Source: Shewanella fidelis ATCC BAA-318 (lineage in GTDB: Bacteria; Pseudomonadota; Gammaproteobacteria; Enterobacterales; Shewanellaceae). From it: 64,000 bases of DNA. Below are positions 36,622 to 46,437 of this stretch, one piece after another; position 1 is the first letter of the stretch, and every line of letters starts with the position of its first letter. A program made the position numbers and the translations under genes. The DNA lies in assembly GCF_000518605.1 (NCBI RefSeq), contig NZ_JADX01000021.1:1-64000 (forward strand). The letters run 5' to 3'. The notes beneath the pieces are model-generated. The model was not told where the DNA came from and searched no databases. It worked only from the letters and a program-made list of their open reading frames with translations.

Positions 36622-39600
36622 ATGTTGTCCGTGTTGGGCCGATTAAGCTTAAGAGATAAGTTATTCTTGTCAGCTTGCTTGCCAATATTTATATTAATAT
36701 TGCTTGCGCTGATGAGTGGCAGTGTCTTACTCAAGCAATATCAACATGCGGATACCAATGTTCAAGCTATAACAGCGTCAATCGCTATTGAAAGCCTCAT
36801 CAATGAATTGCAAAAAGAGCAGGGGTTATCGGTTGGTTACCTAAGTAGTAATGGCAAATACTTCAAACAGGAACTACAACAACAATGGCAATTAACAGAT
36901 GACAAAATCGATAAACTTGCCAACGCCCCTGCACTAGCAAACACACTCAACAATATAAAAGAAGATACCGCGCTTTATAATTCCCTAGCAGAGCAAATGG
37001 CTCAAGGAAGTTTTGCTCGCAAAAACTTAATCACGGCTCGTCAGAAAATAATCCAATTAGATGAGCCTGGGCACTCCCGCTTTTATTCTCAAGCCATTAA
37101 TAAACTCATCAACTTTAGTTCTCAGCTTCGTTTTAAAAGTGATAATAGCTATCATGTACTTATGCAATCAGACTTGCTGAACATTCTAAAAATCCAAGCC
37201 TTTGCGAGTAGCGAACGTAACTTAATTAATAAGGTTCTATCTGCACCAATATTTAACCATCATGATTTTCACGCTGTTATTCAAAGAAGCACCCAACTCA
37301 AGAACGCAATAAACAACGCTCATAACGTAATCACTAAAAATAATTTGAGCAATTTTGAAGCGTTAACAAATACGCCTCAACAGCAAAAAATTGCCAACTG
37401 GCGAGTTCAACTCAGCCTACAAGACAGTTATGCCGAACTGACAGAAATAATCAAAAAATTAACAACATACAGAACAGCATTACAAAGCAAAACACAATCA
37501 CCTTTACTAACGAAAAATGACATTAATAAAGCTACTGAATACTATGTTGCAGCTGAAGCCCTACTGAGTAGTATTAATAAAAATCTAATATCGACAGAGC
37601 AACAAGTACTCGTTAACCGATTAAATCAAGCGACTAAGAATTACTTAGGCCTGATAATCAATAACGAAACCAAACAACAGGCTTACTCGCTAGAAAGCTT
37701 GCAACAGCTAGATGATAAGCTCCATGACAACTTAGATAAGTTAAAGCAGCTTTCAATCATTAACACTAAAGACTGGTGGTTCACGTCAACGGCATCAATT
37801 GATAGCCTGCATCATTTTAGTAATCAACTTGCTAATAAAATTGCTCAGCAAAATATCATCGAAAAGCAACGCATATTAAGTTACTTCTATATCAGCCTTT
37901 TTGCCGGGGTATTATTTTTCTACTTGGTCTATTTAGTCGGTAAAAGCACTGCCAATAACCTAATTAATACCATTAGCGGTATAGTCAAAGGTGTAGAAAA
38001 GCTCGCTAAAGACCCAGATCTTGAGCTGGAGTTACCCGTTCAAGGTAGTGATGAGATGACGCAAATATCTCGCGCTATCAATAAAATGGTTTCTGAAAGG
38101 ATGAAATCCAAAAGCGCCTTACATCGTGCTTCTGCAGTATTTGAACACTCAGCAGAAGGGATCATGGTAACCGATGCGGACAATAACATCGAATTGGTAA
38201 ATCCCGCGTTCACAAAAATCACAGGCTACACGCTTGCAGATGTAAAAGGTAAAAAGCCAAATATATTAAGCTCTGCTCACCATCAACCTGAGTTTTATCA
38301 AGCGTTATGGCAATCCTTAAAAGACAAAAATAGCTGGGAAGGTGAAATTTGGAATAAGCGCAAAGATGGAAAAATTTATCCAGAATATTTAAAAATTACC
38401 GCAGTTAAAGACAATCAAAACAATATTATTCAATATATCGGCTTGTTCCTTGATATCAGTAATAACAAGCAATACGAACAAGATCTGTGGTACAAAAGCA
38501 ATTACGATGCCTTAACCAAATTACCTAATCGCCACCTGTTTTCATCGCGCTTACAGCAAGCAATTAATGAGGCACAGCACTGTAATCAGCAGGTCGCTAT
38601 TTTCTTTATCGACTTAGACAGGTTCAAGTATATTAATGAACTGCATGGGCATGCAGCTGGCAACAAAGTATTAAAACAAACCGCATCCAGACTCGAAAAC
38701 ATACTAGCAGAAAATGACTCTATCGCTCGATTTGGTGGCGATGAATTCATAGTCATCTCTCCTGTATCGCACAACGGAGATAGCGCAGAATCATTAGCAC
38801 AAAAGCTAAGTGAAGTTTTATCCCGCCCCTATAAACTAGAAGGTAAAGAAACCAGTATTTCTTCAAGCTTCGGTATCGCTTTTTATCCTGAAGATGGCCA
38901 AGATATTGAAATGCTGTTGCATAACTCTGAAACCGCTATGTATCAAGCTAAGCGTGATGGTCGAGCGCACTATCAATACTACGCACCAGAGATGAATTTA
39001 GAAATGCTCGCACGCATGCACCTAGAGCAAAGGTTGCGCAGGGCAGTGAAACAAGGAGAATTCCATTTAGAGTATCAACCTATTGTTGATATGCGCACTG
39101 GCACCATTAATAGTGTCGAGGCATTAATTCGCTGGCACGACCCTGAGCACGGATTCATTTCACCAGAAGCCTTCATTCCTATCGCTGAAGAAACCGGTTT
39201 AATTGAGCCTTTAGGGGAATGGATCTTACACCAAGCCCTTACTGATCTGGCTGATATACACGCACAAGGTATTTCACTGTGTATGGCAATTAACATCTCA
39301 GCAAGACAATGCATTAATACTAAAGGGATTAGCTTCTGCCAAACATTGCAAGAGGCACTAAAAAGCTATGCTATTAGCCCTAAAGACGTGCATATTGAAA
39401 TCACAGAAAGCTTACTTATCGAAGACAAACCACAACGTCTACAATGTTTAAATACCATTAAGCAGCTCGGTGTAGATATTTATCTGGATGATTTCGGCAC
39501 AGGATACTCAGCATTAAGTTATTTAACTAAATGCCCTATTTCGGTCATTAAGATTGATAAAAGCTTCATTGAAAATATTACCAACAAGCAGTCAGACGTG

Positions 39601-39840
39601 AAGCTTATCCGTGCAATCGTCATGATGGCTAAAAACCTAGAGTTACCAATTGTCGCTGAAGGTGTTGAAACTCGCCAGCAGTGGGACTTTCTCCAAGGAT
39701 TGGATTGTGATTACGCTCAAGGATATTTAATTTCTCGCCCTCTGACTAAAGCGCATCTGCTGCCATTTTTACAACAAGCTATGCCGTTTCAATACCTCGC
39801 TGATAACAACGAGTTAAAGGCCGTGAAACAGCAAATATAG
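36622..39840 (+). CDS. NIT-HAMP-PAS-GGDEF-EAL cyclic-di-GMP protein
   Basis: 1072 residues. Order: membrane segment (about 16-36); periplasmic helical domain resembling the nitrate/nitrite-sensing NIT family (QKEQGLSVGYLSSNGK near 60); second membrane segment (about 424-442); HAMP; PAS (about 508-615); GGDEF with intact GGDEF at 705-709; EAL with E833-A-L and DDFGTG (956-961). Both catalytic domains look competent, so it may both make and degrade cyclic-di-GMP. The RxxD inhibition site before GGDEF reads AENDS, so allosteric product inhibition is unlikely. NIT assignment is by eye. Confidence 0.87.
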   Translation: MLSVLGRLSLRDKLFLSACLPIFILILLALMSGSVLLKQYQHADTNVQAITASIAIESLINELQKEQGLSVGYLSSNGKYFKQELQQQWQLTDDKIDKLANAPALANTLNNIKEDTALYNSLAEQMAQGSFARKNLITARQKIIQLDEPGHSRFYSQAINKLINFSSQLRFKSDNSYHVLMQSDLLNILKIQAFASSERNLINKVLSAPIFNHHDFHAVIQRSTQLKNAINNAHNVITKNNLSNFEALTNTPQQQKIANWRVQLSLQDSYAELTEIIKKLTTYRTALQSKTQSPLLTKNDINKATEYYVAAEALLSSINKNLISTEQQVLVNRLNQATKNYLGLIINNETKQQAYSLESLQQLDDKLHDNLDKLKQLSIINTKDWWFTSTASIDSLHHFSNQLANKIAQQNIIEKQRILSYFYISLFAGVLFFYLVYLVGKSTANNLINTISGIVKGVEKLAKDPDLELELPVQGSDEMTQISRAINKMVSERMKSKSALHRASAVFEHSAEGIMVTDADNNIELVNPAFTKITGYTLADVKGKKPNILSSAHHQPEFYQALWQSLKDKNSWEGEIWNKRKDGKIYPEYLKITAVKDNQNNIIQYIGLFLDISNNKQYEQDLWYKSNYDALTKLPNRHLFSSRLQQAINEAQHCNQQVAIFFIDLDRFKYINELHGHAAGNKVLKQTASRLENILAENDSIARFGGDEFIVISPVSHNGDSAESLAQKLSEVLSRPYKLEGKETSISSSFGIAFYPEDGQDIEMLLHNSETAMYQAKRDGRAHYQYYAPEMNLEMLARMHLEQRLRRAVKQGEFHLEYQPIVDMRTGTINSVEALIRWHDPEHGFISPEAFIPIAEETGLIEPLGEWILHQALTDLADIHAQGISLCMAINISARQCINTKGISFCQTLQEALKSYAISPKDVHIEITESLLIEDKPQRLQCLNTIKQLGVDIYLDDFGTGYSALSYLTKCPISVIKIDKSFIENITNKQSDVKLIRAIVMMAKNLELPIVAEGVETRQQWDFLQGLDCDYAQGYLISRPLTKAHLLPFLQQAMPFQYLADNNELKAVKQQI

Positions 39841-39880
39841 CCCAAACTAATTATGGAATATGCAATACTTAAAAACAAAA

Positions 39881-39905
39881 AGAGCAGCTAAAGCTGCTCT
39901 TTTTG
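39881..39905. terminator. Bidirectional terminator between GGDEF-EAL gene and ferritin
   Basis: Stem AGAGCAGCT (39881-39889) / AGCTGCTCT (39892-39900), A-rich before and TTTTT after, serving both convergent genes. Confidence 0.9.
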
Positions 39906-39923
39906 TTACCACGAATCAATGCA

Positions 39924-40451
39924 TTAAACAGCAGAGCTAGTCATCACGCTTGCAGACTCTTCAACAGCCATTTGTGCAAGATCTTTATCAACAAAGAATA
40001 GTGCTTTGCCGTCTTCACCCACTAAGCGAATTTTATCAACAATAGATTTAAATAGCTTTTCTTCTTCATGCTGCTCAGACACATACCACTGTAAGAAGTT
40101 AAATGTAGAATAATCTTGGTTGGTAAATGCCGCATGAGCAAGTTGATTGATCTTATTAGTGATCAGTTGTTCGTGTTCGTAAGTGTACTCAAACAATGCC
40201 AGCAAAGATGGGAATTCCGCTTGTGGCGCTTCAATAGTCCCCAGTAACGGCATACCACCTGTTTCACTTACATAAGTGAACAAGCGATGCATATGCTCCA
40301 TCTCTTCTTCTGCGTGGGCACGCATAAATTTAGCCGCCCCTTCAAAACCTTTATCTTCGCACCACGCACTCATTTGCAAATAAAGATTTGAGGAGAAAAA
40401 CTCCATATTGATCTGGTCATTTAACTGGTCAATCATCTTCTGAGCTAGCAT
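39924..40451 (-). CDS. ftnA: Non-heme ferritin
   Basis: Cytoplasmic 24-mer that oxidises and stores iron. 175 residues align with E. coli FtnA throughout ([28 protein letters not shown] region). Ferroxidase ligands are supplied by E17-type glutamate in the first helix, HAEEEMEHM and the QHEEEKLF helix. Single gene with its own promoter region upstream. Confidence 0.94.
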   Translation of the reverse strand: MLAQKMIDQLNDQINMEFFSSNLYLQMSAWCEDKGFEGAAKFMRAHAEEEMEHMHRLFTYVSETGGMPLLGTIEAPQAEFPSLLALFEYTYEHEQLITNKINQLAHAAFTNQDYSTFNFLQWYVSEQHEEEKLFKSIVDKIRLVGEDGKALFFVDKDLAQMAVEESASVMTSSAV

Positions 40452-40801
40452 ATCAATTCCTTAAGGCTTACGGTTTATGCTGCTTATTGTTATCAAGCTA
40501 GCTATTAATTGCAATAAAATTTACTTAAGTGATTGTTAATTAAATAATAATGGTTTTCATTTACTGGCTTTTTAGTTACCTTATTGTCGATTGTATTTAA
40601 CAAAAAAGTGAGTTAAATCAGAGTTAAGCCTTTAAATTGGGCTCAAAGTGATAACCACTGAACTTTCACCGTAAATACGAACTCTATTACAACTGTGTTT
40701 AAAAACTGCCGCGCAGATCATAGCCATCTGTATTCACCATGGCATAATGCACTATATTCGTTTTTACTTAATGTTCCGATTTACGTCTCAAGGATAGATA
40801 G
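40452..40801. other. Divergent ftnA / moeA intergenic region
   Basis: 350 bases, AT-rich, no open frame of note. It must carry both promoters. AAATAATAATGGTTTTCATT (about 40542-40561) loosely recalls a Fur box but matches only about 11 of 19 consensus positions. No terminator or RNA structure is evident. Confidence 0.4.
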
Positions 40802-42046
40802 ATGCAGACTCATGCAGATCCATGTTCTCAACCTAGCCTAATGCATCCCGATCAGGCTATCGTGAAGTTATTAGAACAAGTTAAACCAATCACAGACTCA
40901 GAAGTCGTGACATTACCCCAAGCATTAGGTCGCGTACTCGCAGAAGACCTAGCTTCACACATTGATCTTCCCCCATTCGATAACTCAGCAATGGACGGAT
41001 ATGCTTTTAGTCATGCAGACTTAGCCTCCGGTCAACCATTAAAGCTTATCGGCCAATCCTTTGCGGGTCATCCTTATACCGGAAAATGCCCAGCAGGTAG
41101 CTGTATTCGCATCATGACCGGCGCACCAGTACCAAGTGGTTACGATACAGTACAAATGCAGGAAAAAGTTAACGCAGACGGTGAACAAATTACCATTGAA
41201 GCACCGAAAGAAGTTGGTGCCAATGTACGCTGCCGTGGCGAAGAACTCAGCAGCGGCACTAAAGTGCTAAATGCCGGTACATTAATTGGCGCAGCAGAAA
41301 TGGGGGTACTCGCAACCATTGGCGTGAGTCAATTACGCGTCAAGCGTATCGTGAAAGTTGCCTTTTTCTCAACAGGTGATGAGCTACGCCCTGTAGGCAG
41401 CGAACTTGGCCCAGGCCAAATCTACGACTCTAATCGTTATAGTATTCAAGGCATGCTGAGCCGCGGCAACATAGAGTGGATTGATTTAGGCGTTGTTGAA
41501 GACAATAAAGAAGCCATTCGCCAAGCATTTAAAACTGCCTCTGAATGTGCCGATATGGTCATCACTTCTGGTGGTGTCTCCGTTGGTGATGCTGATTACA
41601 CTAAACAAATATTAGACGAAGAAGGACAAATCACCTTCTGGAAGCTAGCCATCAAACCAGGTAAACCATTTGCCTTCGGTCATTTAGGCGATGCTGTATT
41701 TTGTGGTCTACCAGGGAACCCGGTGTCATCCATGGTGACCTTCTACAAATTAGTATGGCCATTACTCACCAAAATGCAGGGGCTACCACAAACAAAGCCA
41801 GTTACCTTACAGGCCACACTCAAAGGCGAGATCCGCAAACAAGCTGGCCGTGTTGAATACCAACGCGCTATTTTAAGCTATAACGCTAACGGTGAAGCTG
41901 AGGTAGCTATCACAGGAGGCCAAGGCTCAGGCATGCTAACGTCAATGACTATGGCTAACTGCTTTATTATTTTGGCGCAAGACTGTGATGGTTTAAGTGA
42001 CGGCACTCAAGTGACCGTAGAACCTTTTAACGGCGTGCTTAGTTAA
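40802..42046 (+). CDS. moeA: Molybdopterin molybdenumtransferase
   Basis: Inserts molybdate into adenylylated molybdopterin. 414 residues with FDNSAMDGYA, RIMTGAPVP, STGDEL, SGGVSVGDADYTK and KPGKPFAFG-LPGNPVS, the full MoeA series. The N-terminal 15 residues (MQTHADPCSQPSLMH) extend beyond E. coli MoeA; ATG 40841 (MHPDQAIV) is an alternative start. Followed by moeB 33 bases later, the E. coli moeAB order. Confidence 0.95.
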   Translation: MQTHADPCSQPSLMHPDQAIVKLLEQVKPITDSEVVTLPQALGRVLAEDLASHIDLPPFDNSAMDGYAFSHADLASGQPLKLIGQSFAGHPYTGKCPAGSCIRIMTGAPVPSGYDTVQMQEKVNADGEQITIEAPKEVGANVRCRGEELSSGTKVLNAGTLIGAAEMGVLATIGVSQLRVKRIVKVAFFSTGDELRPVGSELGPGQIYDSNRYSIQGMLSRGNIEWIDLGVVEDNKEAIRQAFKTASECADMVITSGGVSVGDADYTKQILDEEGQITFWKLAIKPGKPFAFGHLGDAVFCGLPGNPVSSMVTFYKLVWPLLTKMQGLPQTKPVTLQATLKGEIRKQAGRVEYQRAILSYNANGEAEVAITGGQGSGMLTSMTMANCFIILAQDCDGLSDGTQVTVEPFNGVLS

Positions 42047-42079
42047 GCAGCCAACACCTTAATATATGAGATCTATTTG

Positions 42080-42850
42080 ATGTCTACCGAACAGCATGCA
42101 ACAGACGAAATCCTATCTGATGCAGAGATATTGCGTTATAGCCGACAAATTTCGATTAAATCGATGGATTTTGAAGGCCAAGAAAAGCTGAAACTCGCCA
42201 AAGTACTGATCATAGGTGCCGGTGGTTTAGGTTGTGCAGCAAGCCAATATCTAGCAGTCGCAGGTGCTGGCTCAATGACTTTAGTGGATTTCGACACTGT
42301 TGAAATCTCTAATCTACAACGACAAGTGCTTCATCAAGATGCAAATGTGGGCCAACCAAAGGTTGAGTCAGCCAAGCAAAGCTTAGTCGCGCTTAATCCG
42401 CATATTCACATTGAGACGATTAATGCGGTGTTAGATGATCACGAAATTGACGCATTGGTAGAGCAACACTCTATCATTATGGATTGTACCGACAATGTTG
42501 CCGTGCGTGAGCAGTTGAACCAAAGCTGTTTTAAGCACAAAAAACCGTTAATTTCGGCAGCTGCTATACGCATGGAAGGCATGGTAACGGTATTTGATTA
42601 TCAAACCAATTCACCTTGCTACCACTGTTTCAGCAAGCTATTTGGTGAGCAACAGCTTAGTTGTGTTGAATCAGGAATTTTAGCACCTGTTGTGGGTATG
42701 ATAGGCTGCTTGCAAGCGGTTGAAGCTATCAAGGTTATTGCCAATATGGGCACCAGCTTAGCAGGTCGAATTTTAATGATCGATGCTATGACGATGGAGT
42801 TTCGAGAAATGAAACTGCCGAAAATGCCTCAGTGTAAGGTCTGTAGCTAA
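42080..42850 (+). CDS. moeB: Molybdopterin-synthase adenylyltransferase
   Basis: Adenylates the C-terminus of MoaD so it can be thiolated. ATP motif GAGGLGCAASQYLA (about 46-59), the ThiF-family R/D region SNLQRQ and TDN, and zinc cysteines in CYHC and, at the end, CKVC. The true start is ATG 42080; the frame also has a TTG immediately before it. 256 residues. Confidence 0.95.
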   Translation: MSTEQHATDEILSDAEILRYSRQISIKSMDFEGQEKLKLAKVLIIGAGGLGCAASQYLAVAGAGSMTLVDFDTVEISNLQRQVLHQDANVGQPKVESAKQSLVALNPHIHIETINAVLDDHEIDALVEQHSIIMDCTDNVAVREQLNQSCFKHKKPLISAAAIRMEGMVTVFDYQTNSPCYHCFSKLFGEQQLSCVESGILAPVVGMIGCLQAVEAIKVIANMGTSLAGRILMIDAMTMEFREMKLPKMPQCKVCS

Positions 42851-42868
42851 GTACTCAACTTGTCATTA

Positions 42869-42894
42869 AAAGTGGCCTCATTGGCCACTTTTTT
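42869..42894 (+). terminator. Terminator after moeB
   Basis: Stem AAAGTGGCC (42869-42877) / GGCCACTTT (42883-42891), loop TCATT, then TTTA. Confidence 0.9.
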
Positions 42895-43032
42895 ATTGCA
42901 GTAAAATCCACCTTGCGACACAAATACTTGTAGAGTAATAATGTAAATTAATCTAAAAATGGATAACCCTTTTTAACCTGCGTTACGTTAATAAAACGAC
43001 TACAATCGTTAAAAGCAGCAATGGAGCCGCCA

Positions 43033-43473
43033 ATGAGCCAGATTAATCGTTCAATACACCACGCTAAGATCATTATGCTAACTGCAGGCGCAATATTACT
43101 CTCAGCTTGTAACCCCGCCGAAGACACAGCGCCACCAACAACACAACTAGCCAATCCTGCTTCAACTTATTGCGTATCCTTAGGCGGGCAAGTCGAAATT
43201 GAAAAACAAACTGATGGCGAAGTGGGTTATTGCCAACTTCCGAATGGTGAACGCATTGAGGAATGGACTTTATACCGAAAAGCTCATTCTCAAACAGCTG
43301 AAGAAAACTCTAAGCTAATTAAGCCACAGGTAGGTAAACCAAATCCTGCCACCCAAAATTGTATCGCCCAAGGCGGCACTGTCGATTTAGCAACGTCAAT
43401 GTGTACTCTACCCAGCGGTGAGCAAATCGAACAGTGGCAACTGTATCGCCGAGATAACAACGCCAGCAACTAG
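43033..43473 (+). CDS. Lipoprotein with two DUF333 repeats
   Basis: 146 residues from ATG 43033, which has GGAG six bases upstream; the ATG at 43021 would lack a ribosome site. Lipobox LLSAC, lipidated C26. Two DUF333 domains follow, each with the pattern NPA-x-CxxxGG...C-LP-GE-IE-W-LYR (about 45-85 and 107-141). One pair of cysteines per repeat suggests two disulfides. Function of the family is unknown; some members are labelled putative hemolysin without evidence. Confidence 0.82.
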   Translation: MSQINRSIHHAKIIMLTAGAILLSACNPAEDTAPPTTQLANPASTYCVSLGGQVEIEKQTDGEVGYCQLPNGERIEEWTLYRKAHSQTAEENSKLIKPQVGKPNPATQNCIAQGGTVDLATSMCTLPSGEQIEQWQLYRRDNNASN

Positions 43474-43539
43474 GCTTCGCTACGAACCATAGCTCCATGG
43501 TAGATTTGGCGTATAAAATCTTTCAATGTCAGCGCTAGT

Positions 43540-43569
43540 TGCAGACAGTACGGTTCAACACTGTCTGCA
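43540..43569. terminator. Hairpin between DUF333 and DCC genes
   Basis: Ten-base-pair stem TGCAGACAGT (43540-43549) / ACTGTCTGCA (43560-43569) with a 10-base loop between two convergent genes. No clear U-tract, so termination is a guess from position. Confidence 0.5.
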
Positions 43570-43602
43570 GCCATTAGTCAGCTGCACCTTGGCGAAAAGA
43601 AC

Positions 43603-43989
43603 TTACCGCGGACAAGTGCCACTTTCACAGCGCTGTTTTCCGGTAAGTAAATACGAAATACGGTAACGATGCTTAGCAAAAAATCGGTAACCCAAATCTG
43701 CCGCAGGTTTTACTAGCGGACAACGCAGCAAAGCAACCCAACGTTCTTTACCCACAGCAGCCCAAGCTTCATAGGTCACATCTAAACCTTTGATTATCGT
43801 GCCATCAGCGCGTTCACCATGTAAAATCTTATTGGCATACGCCAAATCGATATACGGATAGTTGCGCTCAAAATCGGCTTGATTCAGATCTTGTAGTTCA
43901 ACATTGCCATCAATGTCCAACGCTTTAATGTGCTCCATTTCTGCGCGACACAGTGGACAAAGAGAATCATAAAAAATTCGCAATTTCAT
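43603..43989 (-). CDS. DCC-family thiol-disulfide oxidoreductase (DUF393)
   Basis: 128 residues. The family signature DSLCPLC lies at residues 8-14 (cysteines 11 and 14), a thioredoxin-like CxxC near the first strand. The C-terminal CESGTCP adds two more cysteines. The start is ATG 43989 with GGAGG six bases upstream; the frame opens one codon earlier with TTG. It overlaps the DUF3429 stop by one base (TGATG). Confidence 0.85.
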   Translation of the reverse strand: MKLRIFYDSLCPLCRAEMEHIKALDIDGNVELQDLNQADFERNYPYIDLAYANKILHGERADGTIIKGLDVTYEAWAAVGKERWVALLRCPLVKPAADLGYRFFAKHRYRISYLLTGKQRCESGTCPR

Positions 43990-44438
43990 CAAAAACCTCC
44001 TGTTGCAAGGTGCAAAAGCATCAGTAAGTGAGTCACTAAAGCGACGGAGGTCAACCGAACCCGCATCTGTCTGTAACTAGCATTGTTCGGTAAATTCTGA
44101 CAACTTTTCTCGACCCCTAATAAACTAAAGTAGCCAAAAGCTAGTGCGATCAATCCTACGGATGGCATAGCGATGAGCAATGAAACCCAAGCAAGCAAAG
44201 CATACAAGTTACTGAGAACCAGCAAATTGGCGCCATTATCGATGGCATATAACGAAATAACTCGCCCCCACAATGTACCCGCAAGAAAACTCAAAATAAT
44301 GGCACTGTAGCTAATGAATGCTTGAACCGGAGGCAACCAAGGTAGCGTCCACCCCATCCAGATCATTACTGTGGTGATAATAAAAGGTAACAAGCCAGCG
44401 TAACCAAGCCATGTCCATATCTGTTGCATATTTTTCAT
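43989..44438 (-). CDS. DUF3429 membrane protein
   Basis: 149 residues from ATG 44438 (AGGG just upstream); the frame extends to 44486 without a ribosome site. Five hydrophobic segments, opening WLGYAGLLPFIITTVMIW, with FLAGTLWGRV in the third, as in DUF3429 proteins. Function unknown. It is translationally coupled to the DCC oxidoreductase, a pairing that suggests a common task in membrane redox or envelope maintenance. Confidence 0.8.
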   Translation of the reverse strand: MKNMQQIWTWLGYAGLLPFIITTVMIWMGWTLPWLPPVQAFISYSAIILSFLAGTLWGRVISLYAIDNGANLLVLSNLYALLAWVSLLIAMPSVGLIALAFGYFSLLGVEKSCQNLPNNASYRQMRVRLTSVALVTHLLMLLHLATGGF

Positions 44439-44583
44439 CAAACCCTGCTCGGTTAAAAACATATAACTAATTACGATTAAGGGCATTGTTTGGATCTTCC
44501 AATCTGAATGTATATTGACTTAAATGATCTAAATAACTGAATCTCACGTAACCTGACCTATAGTTAAAAGAAAAGGACTGCCT

Positions 44584-44949
44584 ATGCCGACAAGTAACGC
44601 TATCATCAAAATCACCAACCTGCGCCTGAGAACTTATATTGGTTTTAATCAGGAAGAGCGTGAAAAAATGCAAGACGTGGTGATCAATATTGAAATCCAT
44701 TACCCCGCACAACAAGCTATCAATGAAGATAATGTTGAAGAAGCACTCAACTATAAGAAGATCACCAAAGCGGTCATCAAGCATGTAGAAGCTGGCCGAT
44801 TCTTACTGTTGGAAAAGTTAGTGTCTGACGTACTCGATATCAGTCGCGATCACAATTGGGTGCAATTTGCACGAGTCACCATCGACAAACCTCATGCGTT
44901 ACGATTTGCCGATTCAGTGTCACTAACACTCGAATATCAACGAGACTAA
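44584..44949 (+). CDS. folX: Dihydroneopterin triphosphate 2'-epimerase
   Basis: Epimerises 7,8-dihydroneopterin triphosphate to the monapterin form. The 121 residues align with E. coli FolX, not with the aldolase FolB ([44 protein letters not shown]). First gene of folX-folE-folM. Confidence 0.92.
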   Translation: MPTSNAIIKITNLRLRTYIGFNQEEREKMQDVVINIEIHYPAQQAINEDNVEEALNYKKITKAVIKHVEAGRFLLLEKLVSDVLDISRDHNWVQFARVTIDKPHALRFADSVSLTLEYQRD

Positions 44950-44995
44950 CCTAGTAGGCCTTTTACAAGGATTTCCTCTCAATCAGGAGATGATT

Positions 44996-45634
44996 ATGGC
45001 ACTTTCCCCCGCCGAACAAGTTAAAAACGCCCTTATTGCTCAAGGGTTAGAAACGCCACTGGTCAATACCGGAATGAGTGCAGAGCAAAAATATACTCGC
45101 ATTAAAGGCCTAATGACCGAAGTGGTATCAACACTCGGGTTAGATCTAAGTGACGACAGCTTGTGCGAAACCCCACACCGGATAGCCAAAATGTACGTCA
45201 ATGAGGTATTTGCCGGATTAGACTATGACAATTTTCCGAAAATAGCCCAAATTGAAAATAAAATGGGTGTAGATGAAATGGTCAAGATCAGTGATATCAG
45301 TGTAGTGAGCACCTGCGAACACCACTTTATTACTATCGATGGCTTAGCAAAAGTGGCCTACATACCCAAAAATACGATTATAGGTTTATCAAAAATTAAT
45401 CGTTTGGTGCGCTTTTTTGCCCAGCGACCTCAAGTGCAGGAGCGCTTGACTAAGCAAGTATTAGTTGCACTACAAACCTTGCTTGGCACAGACGATGTTG
45501 CTGTCAGTATTGATGCAACCCATTACTGCGTTAAATCACGCGGTGTAATGGATACCCAGTCGCAAACCCAAACAACCGCACTTGGGGGAGCTTTTAAAAG
45601 CAACTCTGATACTCGAATAGAGTTCCTTCGATAA
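44996..45634 (+). CDS. folE: GTP cyclohydrolase I
   Basis: Opens GTP to 7,8-dihydroneopterin triphosphate. Zinc ligands lie in STCEHHF and [16 protein letters not shown] and [10 protein letters not shown] are intact. Start ATG 44996 sits six bases after AGGAG; the ATG at 44990 is inside that site. 212 residues. In an operon with folX and folM, so it supplies monapterin as well as folate. Confidence 0.95.
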   Translation: MALSPAEQVKNALIAQGLETPLVNTGMSAEQKYTRIKGLMTEVVSTLGLDLSDDSLCETPHRIAKMYVNEVFAGLDYDNFPKIAQIENKMGVDEMVKISDISVVSTCEHHFITIDGLAKVAYIPKNTIIGLSKINRLVRFFAQRPQVQERLTKQVLVALQTLLGTDDVAVSIDATHYCVKSRGVMDTQSQTQTTALGGAFKSNSDTRIEFLR

Positions 45635-45657
45635 CAACTCGTATCAATAGGATGCCA

Positions 45658-46368
45658 ATGAGCAAAACGATTCTTATCACTGGAGTAGGCAAGCGTGTGG
45701 GCTTTTATCTTGCCCAGCACTTGAGCCAAGAAGGCTATCAAGTCGTTGGTACTTATCGCACCCTTAGACCAGCACTGCAACAACTCGAAGCCTTTGGAGT
45801 AAAGCTGTTTCAATGTGACTTTTACGATATAGCACAAACCGAGCAACTCATCGCTGAACTCAAGACGAACTATTCAAGCCTAAGAGGCATTATTCACAAT
45901 GCCTCTGATTGGCTGCCTGACAAGGAGCATGAATGTGCAATTACAACTATCGAAAAAATGATGCGGATCCATGCCAGTACTCCTTACGCACTCAACCTTG
46001 CGCTAGCGCCACTGCTACAAAGCAATCAATTGCAGTTTAGCGATATCATTCATATCACCGATTATGTCGTCGATAAGGGCAGTAAAAAGCACGCAGCTTA
46101 TGCCGCCAGTAAAGCTGCACTGCAAAACCTGACGCTGTCTTTTGCAGCCAAATATGCGCCCAAAATCAAAGTGAACAGCATAGCACCAGCAATGTTGATG
46201 TTTAATCCAGATGACGATGACAACTACAAACAAAAAGCGCTTAACAAAGCACTTATCAAGCAAGAAGGTGGCGAGGTGGAAGCTTTACGAGCAGTAAAAT
46301 ACTTACTCGATAGCAGTTACACTACAGGGCAAACCCTAAAAATTGATGGCGGCAGACATTTAGTTTAA
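45658..46368 (+). CDS. folM: Dihydromonapterin reductase
   Basis: Short-chain dehydrogenase that reduces dihydromonapterin to the tetrahydro form using NADPH. NADP motif ITGVGKRVG differs from the usual TGxxxGxG in the way typical of FolM/pteridine reductases. The YxxxK pair is in YAASKAAL. 236 residues. ATG 45658 has AGGA six bases upstream; ATG 45652 is too close to it. Tetrahydromonapterin is the known cofactor of bacterial phenylalanine hydroxylase. Confidence 0.9.
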   Translation: MSKTILITGVGKRVGFYLAQHLSQEGYQVVGTYRTLRPALQQLEAFGVKLFQCDFYDIAQTEQLIAELKTNYSSLRGIIHNASDWLPDKEHECAITTIEKMMRIHASTPYALNLALAPLLQSNQLQFSDIIHITDYVVDKGSKKHAAYAASKAALQNLTLSFAAKYAPKIKVNSIAPAMLMFNPDDDDNYKQKALNKALIKQEGGEVEALRAVKYLLDSSYTTGQTLKIDGGRHLV

Positions 46369-46380
46369 CCACCTCAACAA

Positions 46381-46405
46381 AAAAGGCACGCTAAGCGTGC
46401 CTTTT
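46381..46405. terminator. Terminator between folM and gltS
   Basis: Nearly continuous palindrome AAAAGGCACGCT / AGCGTGCCTTTT (46381-46405), symmetric A/T ends, serving both convergent genes. Confidence 0.92.
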
Positions 46406-46437
46406 ATAAAATAGCCATCAGTATAATGTTATAGCGA

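Noticed and set aside
40540..40565. Possible Fur box before ferritin
   Set aside because: Only about 11 of 19 consensus positions match, in generally AT-rich DNA.
44467..44784. Minus-strand frame of 105 codons across the folX start
   Set aside because: Antisense to folX; no family resemblance and no ribosome site seen.
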